DNA of 64,000 bases from Flavobacterium oreochromis (GTDB lineage Bacteria; Bacteroidota; Bacteroidia; Flavobacteriales; Flavobacteriaceae): NCBI RefSeq assembly GCF_019565455.1, contig NZ_CP067377.1, positions 3,354,001 through 3,418,000 on the forward strand. The letters are read 5' to 3'. How positions within the stretch are numbered: position 1 is the stretch's first letter; every line of letters begins with the position of its first letter. The notes under the pieces were generated by a model. That model searched no databases. It was not told the DNA's origin and saw only the letters and a list, made by a program, of their open reading frames with translations. A program made the translations under genes and the position numbers. Shown here piece by piece: positions 56,375 through 64,000 of this stretch.

Positions 56375-57283
56375 ATGAATAACGAAGACAATCAAAATAT
56401 CATCAACGAATATCATTTAAACAGGCATCAACCAAACAAACCCCAATTTGCCACTTATGATCTTCACGAATATATCAATAAACATAAAGAACATACCACA
56501 AAGCCTCATATTCATAGTTATTATCAAATTATTTGGTTTCAAGAGGGTCAAGGAGAACATTTTGTAGATTTCAAATCACATAAAGTGGTAAATGACACTG
56601 TTTTTTTTATTGCTAAAAATCAGGTGCATTATTTTGATGACAATGTTGATTATAAAGGAATTTTACTACATTTCAATGAAGACTTTTTAGTACAAAAAGA
56701 AAGTGAAACCGATTTCTTTTTAAAATACAATTTGTTTAACAACCCTTACCAGAATCCTTATTGTACTATTTCAGACCAAACCAATGTTTTACTAAGCGAT
56801 TATATCCAATTAATACAGAAAGAAGCAGCAGATCAAGAAGATTTTGGTAAAGAAGAAATTTTAAGAGCTTATTTAAAGTCATTTCTTATTCAAATTCAAC
56901 GTAAAAAAAACATTTGCGAAAAAACACGAAAAGAAACACCTTTTATCCTTGATGATAAACGTGTTCAGTTTATAAAATTCATCAATCTTGTTGACCAAAA
57001 TTATACCAAAGGGCTTTCTGTTTCTGAATATGCATCCTTGTTAATGATATCATCTAGAACATTATCTGATCTTACACAACAACTAATTAATAAAACGCCT
57101 TTACAAATCATTCAAGAACGAATTATACTTGAATCTCAACGTTTATTACTTCACTCAGAACTCAATGTAACCCAAATAGGGTATCGATTAGGTTTTGAAG
57201 ATCCTTCTTATTTTGTTAAGTTTTTTAAAAAACATGCAAATATGTCCCCTTCTGAGTTTAGAAAATCTATAACAACAAGTTAA
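56375..57283 (+). CDS. AraC-family transcriptional regulator
   Basis: 302 residues. The N-terminal cupin sensor shows TTKPHIHSYYQIIWFQEGQGEHFVD and VVNDTVFFIAKNQVHYFDD. The C-terminal pair of helix-turn-helices is LSVSEYASLLMISSRTLSDL and VTQIGYRLGFEDPSYFVKFFKKHANMSPSEFRK, the AraC signature. It likely activates a nearby gene in response to a small ligand. The next gene on the same strand, a DJ-1-like protein 750 bases away, is the natural candidate target. Confidence 0.92.
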   Translation: MNNEDNQNIINEYHLNRHQPNKPQFATYDLHEYINKHKEHTTKPHIHSYYQIIWFQEGQGEHFVDFKSHKVVNDTVFFIAKNQVHYFDDNVDYKGILLHFNEDFLVQKESETDFFLKYNLFNNPYQNPYCTISDQTNVLLSDYIQLIQKEAADQEDFGKEEILRAYLKSFLIQIQRKKNICEKTRKETPFILDDKRVQFIKFINLVDQNYTKGLSVSEYASLLMISSRTLSDLTQQLINKTPLQIIQERIILESQRLLLHSELNVTQIGYRLGFEDPSYFVKFFKKHANMSPSEFRKSITTS

Positions 57284-57334
57284 ACCAAAGGTAACTATTT
57301 AGCCAAATAGATTTTTTACGCCACAAATAAATAA

Positions 57335-57452
57335 ACCATTAAGAATTAAGTTTTTTTAAGTTGTTATGTGAAAATTGCGTTGAGCACTACTTAATTTTCT
57401 TATAATGTCATTAGCTAAGCACAAAGCTTTTATAGCCTTAATTCTAAATGGT
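57335..57452. repeat. Inverted-repeat element of a second family (118 bp)
   Basis: ACCATTAAGAATTAAG (57335-57350) and CTTAATTCTAAATGGT (57437-57452) are inverted with one mismatch. The inner part contains TTAAGTTGTTATGTG and AGCTAAGCACAAAGC. Non-coding and MITE- or REP-like; unrelated in sequence to the AAAGAGG...TCC family. Confidence 0.6.
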
Positions 57453-58033
57453 AAAAATCATTAATAGCTATGCTTAAGTTAAGATATTATTTGTTAGATA
57501 ATTTTCTTAAACCAACTAATAAAAAAATACCTGAATAGTTACAACCAAAGCAACCTTTAGAATTTTTACCGCTAAAAATGCTTTTAGTTTAAAAAAGTAT
57601 TTTTGTTGTCCTCGAAGTACTAAAATACAGCTGTGGGAAAAAATTTCAATGTATTTTCAACTTCTTTGCTATTTTAAGCTTCATCACAAAATCTTACACA
57701 TAATTGTCTTAAAATAGTTTACAATGAGTTAGCTTCTAATTCTAGTAGTACTAAACCCTTATATTTTACTTCCCTTCAAAACATCTTATAAGACAAGTAA
57801 ATGCCCATTTCTTAAAATTACCATTCTTTTTCGATTTTGTCCATTTTACAGGATTCATAAACTCAAGACCTTTGTAATGTAATATTAAAACAAAGAAAAA
57901 TGGAAATTAAAAACACTTCTTAGACACGTAAAAACGATAAGACATTTCTTATATAATACCCAAGAACAAGATTTAGTAACACTTGTTTTTCAAAAAAATA
58001 CTTAAAAAAATAACAATTAAAATTTCAAAAAAA
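57453..58033. other. Long gap before the DJ-1-like gene
   Basis: AT-rich, with no reading frame or relic I can support. The GTCCATTTTACAGGATTCAT stretch near 57838 could hold AraC-type binding sites before the gene at 58034. No terminator is apparent. Confidence 0.35.
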
Positions 58034-58810
58034 ATGAAAACATTATTAAAAAAAATAACCTTATTAGCTTTTATCTTCTTAGGATTATCTATCCAAGCTC
58101 AAAACACTTCTTATAAAGTTAACAAACAAAAAAGAGTATTGTTAATCATGAGTTCTTATGATGATATGGGAATTAGTGGAAAACAAACAGGCTCATGGTT
58201 TACTGAACTAGCAGCACCTTATTACATTCTTACTGATGCAGGTTATGAAGTAGTTCTTGCCTCTCCTAATGGTGGTGCAGCACCTATCGATTTACTAAGT
58301 ATGAAAGCTCCATTTACCACGCCATACACAGATAAATTTTTGAACGACCCTGTAGCGATGTTTGCAGCTAAAACAACTAGAAAACTTCGCAATATAGATT
58401 ATAACACTTTTGACGCAGTTTTCTTCCCAGGCGGTTATGGTTTATTAACAGACTTAGCTTCTGATCAATATGTAATTAAACTAATTAGAGATTTTTATGA
58501 GTCTGGACGTCCTATAGCTATGGTTTGTCATGCACCAGCTATTTTAAGAGATGTAAAATTAACAAATGGAAAATATTTAGTTGAAGGTAAAAACCTAACT
58601 GGATTCAAAGATGCTGAGGATGCTGAAATTGAACTTGACAGACATTTATTATTCTCCCTTGAACAAGAATTAAAAAGAAGAGGTGCAAACTATAAAAGTG
58701 TTGCAAACTGGCAGCCAAATGTAGTAGTAGATGGTCCGTTAATGACTGGACAAAGTCCTGCATCGGCAGCTCCATTAGCTGAAACACTAAAAGAACGATT
58801 AAGAAAATAA
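58034..58810 (+). CDS. Exported DJ-1/PfpI (HSP31-like) family protein
   Basis: About 258 residues. MKTLLKKITLLAFIFLGLSI followed by QAQ is a signal peptide; this ATG (58034) is preferred over 57983, which would place a basic extension before it. KQKRVLLIMSSYDDMGISGKQTGSWFTELAAPYYIL, VFFPGGYGLLTDL and the nucleophile elbow AMVCHAPAIL (Cys) match the HchA/Hsp31-like class I glutaminase-fold proteins, which act as glyoxalases, deglycases or chaperones. An exported form is less common. The AraC regulator upstream may control it. Confidence 0.85.
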   Translation: MKTLLKKITLLAFIFLGLSIQAQNTSYKVNKQKRVLLIMSSYDDMGISGKQTGSWFTELAAPYYILTDAGYEVVLASPNGGAAPIDLLSMKAPFTTPYTDKFLNDPVAMFAAKTTRKLRNIDYNTFDAVFFPGGYGLLTDLASDQYVIKLIRDFYESGRPIAMVCHAPAILRDVKLTNGKYLVEGKNLTGFKDAEDAEIELDRHLLFSLEQELKRRGANYKSVANWQPNVVVDGPLMTGQSPASAAPLAETLKERLRK

Positions 58811-58838
58811 TAAAAATTAATAATTAAATAAATAGCAA

Positions 58839-58955
58839 CATGTTATACAAAAACAAAAAAGAGTATTACTAGTTATGACTTTAGTAGATGAACTAGGAAT
58901 TAGTGGAAAACAAACAGGTACTTGGTTTACAGAATTAGCAGTGCCTTATTTATAA
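58839..58955 (+). pseudogene. Truncated second copy of the DJ-1-like gene
   Basis: In one frame it reads KQKRVLLVMTLVDELGISGK then QTGTWFTELAVPYL and TAA 58953-58955, matching the N-terminal domain of the preceding gene without its signal peptide. A one-base break after ATG 58839 is also present. It is a remnant of a tandem paralogue. Confidence 0.75.
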
Positions 58956-59023
58956 CTCTAAAATTTCTGAAATAGTTTACAATAAATAGCAATAATACAT
59001 TTAAATGATGGCTTAAAACAAAA

Positions 59024-59054
59024 TCCCGAAAAGAATTTTAACTTCCTTTCGGGA
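59024..59054 (-). terminator. Terminator of the YiaA-like gene
   Basis: TCCCGAAA (59024-59031) pairs with TTTCGGGA (59047-59054). On the minus strand it is followed by TTTTGTTTT, 29 bases past the stop of the gene at 59083. Confidence 0.7.
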
Positions 59055-59082
59055 CGATGTATTTTAACGTTAAAATTGCTAA

Positions 59083-59475
59083 CTATCTAGAAAAACTAGC
59101 ATTATCACGAGTGTTTTTTTGAACTGAAATTGCACCAAAAATAGCTAGTAAAAAACCGAAGACATAAAATCCTTTTTCACTTGGTAAAAGAGTTGCATTC
59201 CACAAACCTACAGCAAGTAACAAAATAGCCAGAAGTGTAGTAAACCAGCAAAGTCCATAATAAATATTCGTTACTGGTATATTTTCTAATCTATCTCTAA
59301 CAGCTTTTTGTAAAGATATAACGGCAAATATTCCAAACATTAAAATTGAAAAATAATATCCTTTTTCATTTAATTGCATTTGAGCTCTAGCAAGTCCTAC
59401 TAGATACCCCGTCATACCTACTCCTAAAGCCGCCCAAGAAGCAGCTATAAAAGCAATTGAAGTTTTTTGTTGCAT
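59083..59475 (-). CDS. YiaA/YiaB-type two-helix-domain inner membrane protein
   Basis: 130 residues with four membrane helices as two tandem two-helix units: about 7-28 and 41-57, then 74-92 and 103-119. Each unit ends in a conserved charged motif, SLQKAVRDR and SVQKNTRDN. This duplicated K-x-x-RD pattern and GYY/GFY turns (NEKGYYFSILMFGIFA, SEKGFYVFGFLLAIFG) define the YiaAB family. Function unknown. Its start lies about 14 bases after the end of the S9 peptidase gene on the same strand. Confidence 0.85.
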   Translation of the reverse strand: MQQKTSIAFIAASWAALGVGMTGYLVGLARAQMQLNEKGYYFSILMFGIFAVISLQKAVRDRLENIPVTNIYYGLCWFTTLLAILLLAVGLWNATLLPSEKGFYVFGFLLAIFGAISVQKNTRDNASFSR

Positions 59476-59488
59476 GATTTATTTGTTT

Positions 59489-61658
59489 TATTTTTTTCAA
59501 ATATACATCAAAATAATCAGCAATTTTAGCATACATATGAATTCGATCCCTTCCTCCTACATTATGCTCATGATTAGGATATAAAAAATAATCTACCTGT
59601 TTTCCTGCTTTAATACATGCTTCAATAAAATTCATACTATTTTGCTGTACAACAACAGGGTCTTGCGCTCCATGAATAATTAACAAACGTCCTTTTAAAT
59701 TTTTAGCTTTATCTAATAAAGAAGTTTTTGCATAACCTTCAGGATTCTCTTGTGGGGTATCCATATATCGTTCACCATACATAACTTCATAATATTTCCA
59801 ATCAATAACTGGTCCACCTGCAACACCTACTTTAAAGGTATCAACTTGACTCGTCATCAAACTTGTTGTCATAAATCCGCCAAAGCTCCATCCAAAAACG
59901 CCTATCCTTTCTTTATCTACAAATGATTTTGATTTTAAGAATTTAACCCCTTCCATTTGATCAGCCATTTCATTTACTCCTAACTGACGATGGTTTACAT
60001 CACAGAATTTTTTTCCGCGAGAATCACTACCTCTGTTATCAAGTGTAAATACTACATAACCATTTTGTGCCATATAATAATCAAAATAACCTGCGCCTCC
60101 TAACCAACGATTATTAACTAATTGAGCATGTGAACCTCCATAAACATATATCATCACAGGATATTTTTTAGTAGCATCAAAATTGGCTGGATAAATAATT
60201 CTTCCATTTAAAGGTGTTTTTCCATCAGCAGAAGTAATTGTCACTAACTCCATTTTTGGCATATCCATTTTTCCTTGAAAAGGATCATTTGCTTTTAGCA
60301 ATTCGACTTCTTTTTTTGATTTAATATCAATAACTGAAATTTCATTAGGAGTTTTAATATTACTGTATTGATCTAAAACCATAGTTCCATCCGAAGAAAC
60401 AGAAGCTGTATGAGTTCCCGATATAGTAGTTAATTGTATCGTTTTCCCTGATTTTAAATCAACTTGATATAACTGACGATCTAAACCATTATTAGCTGTT
60501 CCAATATAGTTAATCTTTTCTGATTTAGAGTCAAAACCTAAAAATTCTTTAACGACTACATCATTATAACCTAAGTTTTTTAACAAATTACCATCCGTAT
60601 CATACAAATACATTTGATTAAATCCATTAAAATCCGTTTGATAAATAAACTGAGAAAAATTATTAGGCACAAAAATTAATGGATGTTGTGGTTCTATCCA
60701 AGTAGAAGCTTTTTCTTCAAACAAGGTCTTCACAAAATTACCTGTCTGTACATCATATTTATTAAATTTTAAATGATTTTGCTCTCGATTCAAAACACCT
60801 ATAAATATGTACTTGCCTGTTGGTTCCCAAGAAACCATGGTTAAATATTGATCTTTTGGTTCACCCGTTTTAACTACTACTTTTTTACCAGTAGCTACAT
60901 CAAAAACAACTAAGGTTACATTTTCACTTGTCATACCCGCCATTGGATATTTAATATCTTTATTAACGGCTTCTGGTTCGTTCCAATTAGTTAAAGGATA
61001 ATTAGCTACCATCGTTTCATCTTTACGATAATAAGCTAATTGTGTTCCTGATTGATTCCACCACATACCAGTATCTATACCAAATTCCTGACGATGTACA
61101 TAATCAGAACCATTTACAATCCCTTTATCTATATCATTAGTAACATCTACTATATTTCCTGAAGGAGTTGTAATTTTTATATTATTTTCTTTTAACCAAG
61201 CTACATTGCCATTAGAAGCAAATTTTGCTTGATTACCTTCATTACTATAGGTAATAACATTTACAATATTTTTAGTAATAACATTATAAGTAACCTTATA
61301 GTTATTTTTTTTACCTGCTATTTCTGTTTCAAATGTATCAATAGATTTCCATTCTATAACGACTGGGAAACTTCTTAATGAAAACTCATCTGAATTTATA
61401 TTAGTCTTTAAGGCTGTTTCAAATTCAGCTTTTGTAGCTAAAACTGCTTCTTTCCACCCATTAGAACTATTTTTTTCTAATAAGCTTGAAAAATCTGAAC
61501 TTAAATAAGTAATTGCTTTCGGAATTTTTACGCCATTGTTGTGCTAATTGTGTAGTGGGTGCAAACTTTCTTCCCCCTGTAACAGTCTCCTCAATAGTTA
61601 ACTTTTGCGCAAATGTCATACCTCCAATCAAAAGCAAACTAAAAGTGTATTTTTTCAT
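59489..61658 (-). CDS. S9 family (dipeptidyl peptidase IV-like) serine protease (frameshifted)
   Basis: MKKYTFSLLLIGGMTFAQ is a signal peptide; LTIEETVTGGRKFAP follows. An indel near 61530 shifts the frame, after which an uninterrupted stretch runs through the beta-propeller (GMWWNQSGTQLAYYRKDE, NYPLTNWNEPEAVN) into the hydrolase domain. There the nucleophile is Ser in GVFGWSFGGFMTTSLM, and the acid and base are GAQDPVVVQQNS and PNHEHNV. It removes X-Pro dipeptides in the periplasm or outside. The stop is lost in an A-run near 59495, so the written frame reads on into the YiaA gene; the natural end is probably at 59489. Length about 720 residues, as in DPP IV. Confidence 0.88.
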
Positions 61659-61788
61659 TAATTATTTCTTTTTTAAATTATTTCCAAAAATAAGAATACT
61701 TAATAAGTTAAAATATTATTTAAAAGTTTTAGTTTTTTTTTCGGCATATCAATATAAAACAATAATTTTAACGAAAATTTTTAAACAA

Positions 61789-62241
61789 ATGGATGTCATA
61801 GATAAAAAATTATTGAAATTACTTCAAGAAGATAGTAAACAAACAACAAAGGAACTTTCTGGAAAACTTAATTTATCAGTTACCGCTGTTTATGAACGTA
61901 TAAAGAAATTAGAAAAAGATGGTACTATCAAAAAATACGTTGCATTAGTAGATCGAAAAAAAATAAACAAAAGCTATGTTGTTTTTTGTCATATTAAATT
62001 AGTACAACATAATCACGAATTTATTGCTGATTTTGAAAATGCAATATTAAAGTTAGATGAAGTATTAGAATGCTTTCATGTCAGCGGTGATTATGATTAT
62101 ATTTTAAAAATTTGCGTTGCAGATATGGAGGAATATAGAGAATTTATGGTAACGAAACTTACTTCTATTAAACATATTGGAAGTACCCATTCTTCATTTA
62201 TGATTGGAGAAGTAAAAAGTACAACTGTTTATGATATTTAA
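61789..62241 (+). CDS. Lrp/AsnC family transcriptional regulator
   Basis: 150 residues. The N-terminal winged helix-turn-helix is MDVIDKKLLKLLQEDSKQTT-KELSGKLNLSVTAVYERIKKLE, and the C-terminal RAM ligand domain is LECFHVSGDYDYILKICVADMEEYREF. ATG 61789 gives the family start; longer readings from 61513 are in the antisense of the peptidase gene. It is transcribed away from the S9 peptidase gene, and control of that gene or of amino-acid metabolism is plausible but not shown. Confidence 0.92.
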   Translation: MDVIDKKLLKLLQEDSKQTTKELSGKLNLSVTAVYERIKKLEKDGTIKKYVALVDRKKINKSYVVFCHIKLVQHNHEFIADFENAILKLDEVLECFHVSGDYDYILKICVADMEEYREFMVTKLTSIKHIGSTHSSFMIGEVKSTTVYDI

Positions 62242-62581
62242 AAGAACCCTATACTATTTACTTACAGTTAATTAAAAAAGATTCAATATTCAAACTGCAA
62301 TCAGTTTGAAATTTTATAATTAAAAACAGTATCATTTTTTAATTTACTTTAATCAAACAATGCAGTAATACAATAAAGAACAAACAATTTTATAACTAGT
62401 TAATTCAAGATAAAATGATTCTAAAAATCATGAAACCTTGTTAATATGAAGTTTTCATACATAAAAACATAATCACTCACTACTTAGATTAAAATTAAAT
62501 ATCACAAATTATCTGATTTTTTTCTATTATAAATTGTTAATTTTGTAACCAACTTTTTTAAAACAACATAAAATATATATT
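62242..62581 (+). promoter_or_regulatory. Gap upstream of lpdA with a putative -7 element
   Basis: TAATTTTG at 62538-62545 matches TAnnTTTG, 37 bases before ATG 62582; no clear TTTG at -33. The rest of the gap is AT-rich, with no reading frame or repeat recognised. Confidence 0.4.
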
Positions 62582-63985
62582 ATGAGCTCATTTGACGTAG
62601 TTGTAATAGGTTCAGGCCCTGGAGGATATGTAGCAGCAATTCGTTGTGCACAATTAGGAATGAAAACGGCTATTATTGAAAAATATGCCACTCTTGGAGG
62701 TACCTGTCTAAACGTAGGCTGTATACCTTCAAAAGCATTATTAGCTTCTTCACATCATTATGAAGAATTACAACACTTTACAGATCATGGAATTGAAGTA
62801 TCAGGTGATATCAAGATTAACCTTCAAAAAATGATCGAACGTAAACAATCTGTAGTTGATCAGACTTGTGGTGGGGTTAAATTTTTAATGGACAAAAACA
62901 ACATTACTGTATTTCAAGGTGTTGGATCATTTGAAAATGCAACTACTTTAAACATAACAAAAGAAGATGGTTCTATTGAAAAAATTGAAGCAAAAAACAC
63001 AATCGTTGCTACAGGCTCAAAACCATCAAGTTTGCCATTTATTAAAATTGACAAAGAAAGAATCATTACCTCTACTGAAGCATTAAAATTACCTGAAGTC
63101 CCTAAGCATTTAATCATTATTGGTGGTGGTGTAATTGGCCTAGAACTAGGTCAAGTCTATCTACGATTAGGAGCTCAAGTATCAGTAGTTGAATTTATGG
63201 ACAGAATTATTCCTGGTATGGATGGTGCTTTATCAAAAGAACTGACTAAAGTATTAAAAAAACAAGGAATGAAATTCTATACTTCACATAAAGTAAAAGA
63301 AGTTTCTCGTAATGGAAATGAAGTAGTTGTAAAAGCAGATAATGCAAAAGGACAAGAAATTGTACTTGAAGGAGATTACGCCTTAGTAGCAGTAGGACGC
63401 CGCCCTTATACTGATGGATTAAATTCTGAAAAAGCAGGTATAAAACTTACAGAAAGAGGACAAATAGAAGTAAATGACCATCTACAAACCTCTACTCCTA
63501 ACATATATGCTATTGGTGATGTCGTTCGAGGAGCAATGTTAGCTCACAAAGCAGAAGAAGAAGGTGTTATGGTAGCAGAATACCTAGCAGGTCAAAAACC
63601 TCATATTGATTACAATTTAATCCCTGGAGTGGTTTATACTTGGCCTGAAGTTTCTGCTGTAGGAAAAACAGAAGAACAATTAAAAACTGAAGGTAAAAAC
63701 TATAAAGTTGGAACCTTCCCATTCAAAGCTTTAGGACGTGCTCGCGCAAGTGCTGATACTGATGGTTTTGTTAAAATTTTAGCTGATGCTAATACAGATG
63801 AAGTATTAGGTATACACATGATTGGAGCTCGTGCTGCTGATTTAATAGCAGAAGCTGTTACTGCTATGGAATTCCGCGCAAGTGCAGAAGACATATCAAG
63901 AATGTCACATGCTCACCCTACTTTTTCAGAAGCAATCAAAGAAGCTGCTTTAGATGCTACTGGTAAAAGAGCATTACATATATAA
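62582..63985 (+). CDS. lpdA: Dihydrolipoyl dehydrogenase (E3)
   Basis: A 467-residue FAD enzyme that reoxidises dihydrolipoamide in 2-oxoacid dehydrogenase and glycine-cleavage complexes. The FAD loop is VVIGSGPGGYVAAIRCAQLG. The redox disulfide is in GGTCLNVGCIPSKALL (Cys at about 41 and 46). The NAD site is IIGGGVIGLELGQVYLRLGA, and IYAIGDVVRGAMLAHKAEEEG is the second FAD motif. The C-terminal His-Glu active-site pair lies in SHAHPTFSEAIKEAA. Intact. No E1 or E2 genes adjoin it in this window. Confidence 0.96.
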   Translation: MSSFDVVVIGSGPGGYVAAIRCAQLGMKTAIIEKYATLGGTCLNVGCIPSKALLASSHHYEELQHFTDHGIEVSGDIKINLQKMIERKQSVVDQTCGGVKFLMDKNNITVFQGVGSFENATTLNITKEDGSIEKIEAKNTIVATGSKPSSLPFIKIDKERIITSTEALKLPEVPKHLIIIGGGVIGLELGQVYLRLGAQVSVVEFMDRIIPGMDGALSKELTKVLKKQGMKFYTSHKVKEVSRNGNEVVVKADNAKGQEIVLEGDYALVAVGRRPYTDGLNSEKAGIKLTERGQIEVNDHLQTSTPNIYAIGDVVRGAMLAHKAEEEGVMVAEYLAGQKPHIDYNLIPGVVYTWPEVSAVGKTEEQLKTEGKNYKVGTFPFKALGRARASADTDGFVKILADANTDEVLGIHMIGARAADLIAEAVTAMEFRASAEDISRMSHAHPTFSEAIKEAALDATGKRALHI

Positions 63986-64000
63986 AAACTATCCACTTAA

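Noticed and set aside
57453..58033. Possible decayed gene in the long gap before the DJ-1-like gene
   Set aside because: Both strands have frequent stops in all frames and no motif that I recognise.
23915..61658. Phase variation as an explanation for the homopolymer frameshifts
   Set aside because: Affected genes include core metabolism (hemN, proC, panE, ftsE), the runs are only 5-8 bases, and the breaks are scattered within genes and not near starts.
61513..61788. Longer start for the Lrp regulator at 61513
   Set aside because: The extra 92 codons are antisense to the S9 peptidase N-terminus; MDVIDKKLL at 61789 is the family start.
1..64000. tRNA and rRNA genes
   Set aside because: No cloverleaf with a GTTCRANYC-type T arm and no rRNA-like conserved block was noticed on reading; a dedicated covariance search was not possible.

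Overview
The window reads as chromosomal DNA of an AT-rich member of the Bacteroidota, most likely Flavobacteriaceae. Supporting signs are the fused ABC-permease/M1-peptidase gene, the gliding-motility isomerase gldI, threonine aldolase and CtaA/COX15 genes of Bacteroidota type, promoters that look like TTTG...TAnnTTTG, the general lack of Shine-Dalgarno sequences, and many short intergenic repeats. No rRNA, tRNA or CRISPR array was found.

Layout. 0-8 kb: 5' part of lipA, an EF-Tu domain III relic, a TPR-like secreted protein, a complete IS982-type insertion sequence, an ABC exporter (ATPase plus permease/M1 peptidase fusion) and an XRE/DUF2975 pair. 8.5-16.45 kb: a complete tryptophan operon trpL-E-G-D-C-F-B-A. 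It has its own promoter, a leader peptide with three consecutive Trp codons, a terminator/antiterminator pair and a 3' terminator. Every gap between trpE and trpA holds a repeat. One repeat array duplicates the trpF translation start four times. Palindromic GC-rich repeats flank the trpG and trpA start codons and extend into both coding sequences. 16.5-23.7 kb: an accessory stretch with a 1433-residue CHAT-protease protein, relics of a small gene, a lipoprotein, a small membrane protein and a chloramphenicol-acetyltransferase-like gene.

24-36.5 kb: housekeeping and membrane genes (proC, a YciO-like Sua5 protein, prfB with its programmed frameshift, threonine aldolase, an acyltransferase, an LtaS-like sulfatase-fold protein), then a catalase-like/DoxX/DUF2834 operon behind a palindromic operator, and panE. 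36.7-45 kb: a surface polysaccharide cluster (four glycosyltransferases, an MBOAT/SGNH O-acetylation pair, a DegT aminotransferase, a NeuD-like acetyltransferase). 45-64 kb: tsaC, cca, ctaA, ftsE, a secreted SPOR-type protein, hemN, an MliC-like lipoprotein, a DHH phosphoesterase, gldI, a cyclophilin-FKBP protein, an AraC regulator, a DJ-1-like protein, a YiaA-like protein, an S9 peptidase, an Lrp regulator and lpdA.

Between about 24 and 61.7 kb, fifteen otherwise well-conserved genes are broken by single-base indels, almost all in A/T homopolymers. From 7.2 to 23.9 kb there are none, even in the 4.3-kb AT-rich CHAT gene. Uncorrected sequencing error is the likeliest cause. These genes are therefore annotated over their full reconstructed span and marked as frameshifted. 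Three to four families of short inverted-repeat (MITE-like) elements lie in the gaps of the second half.
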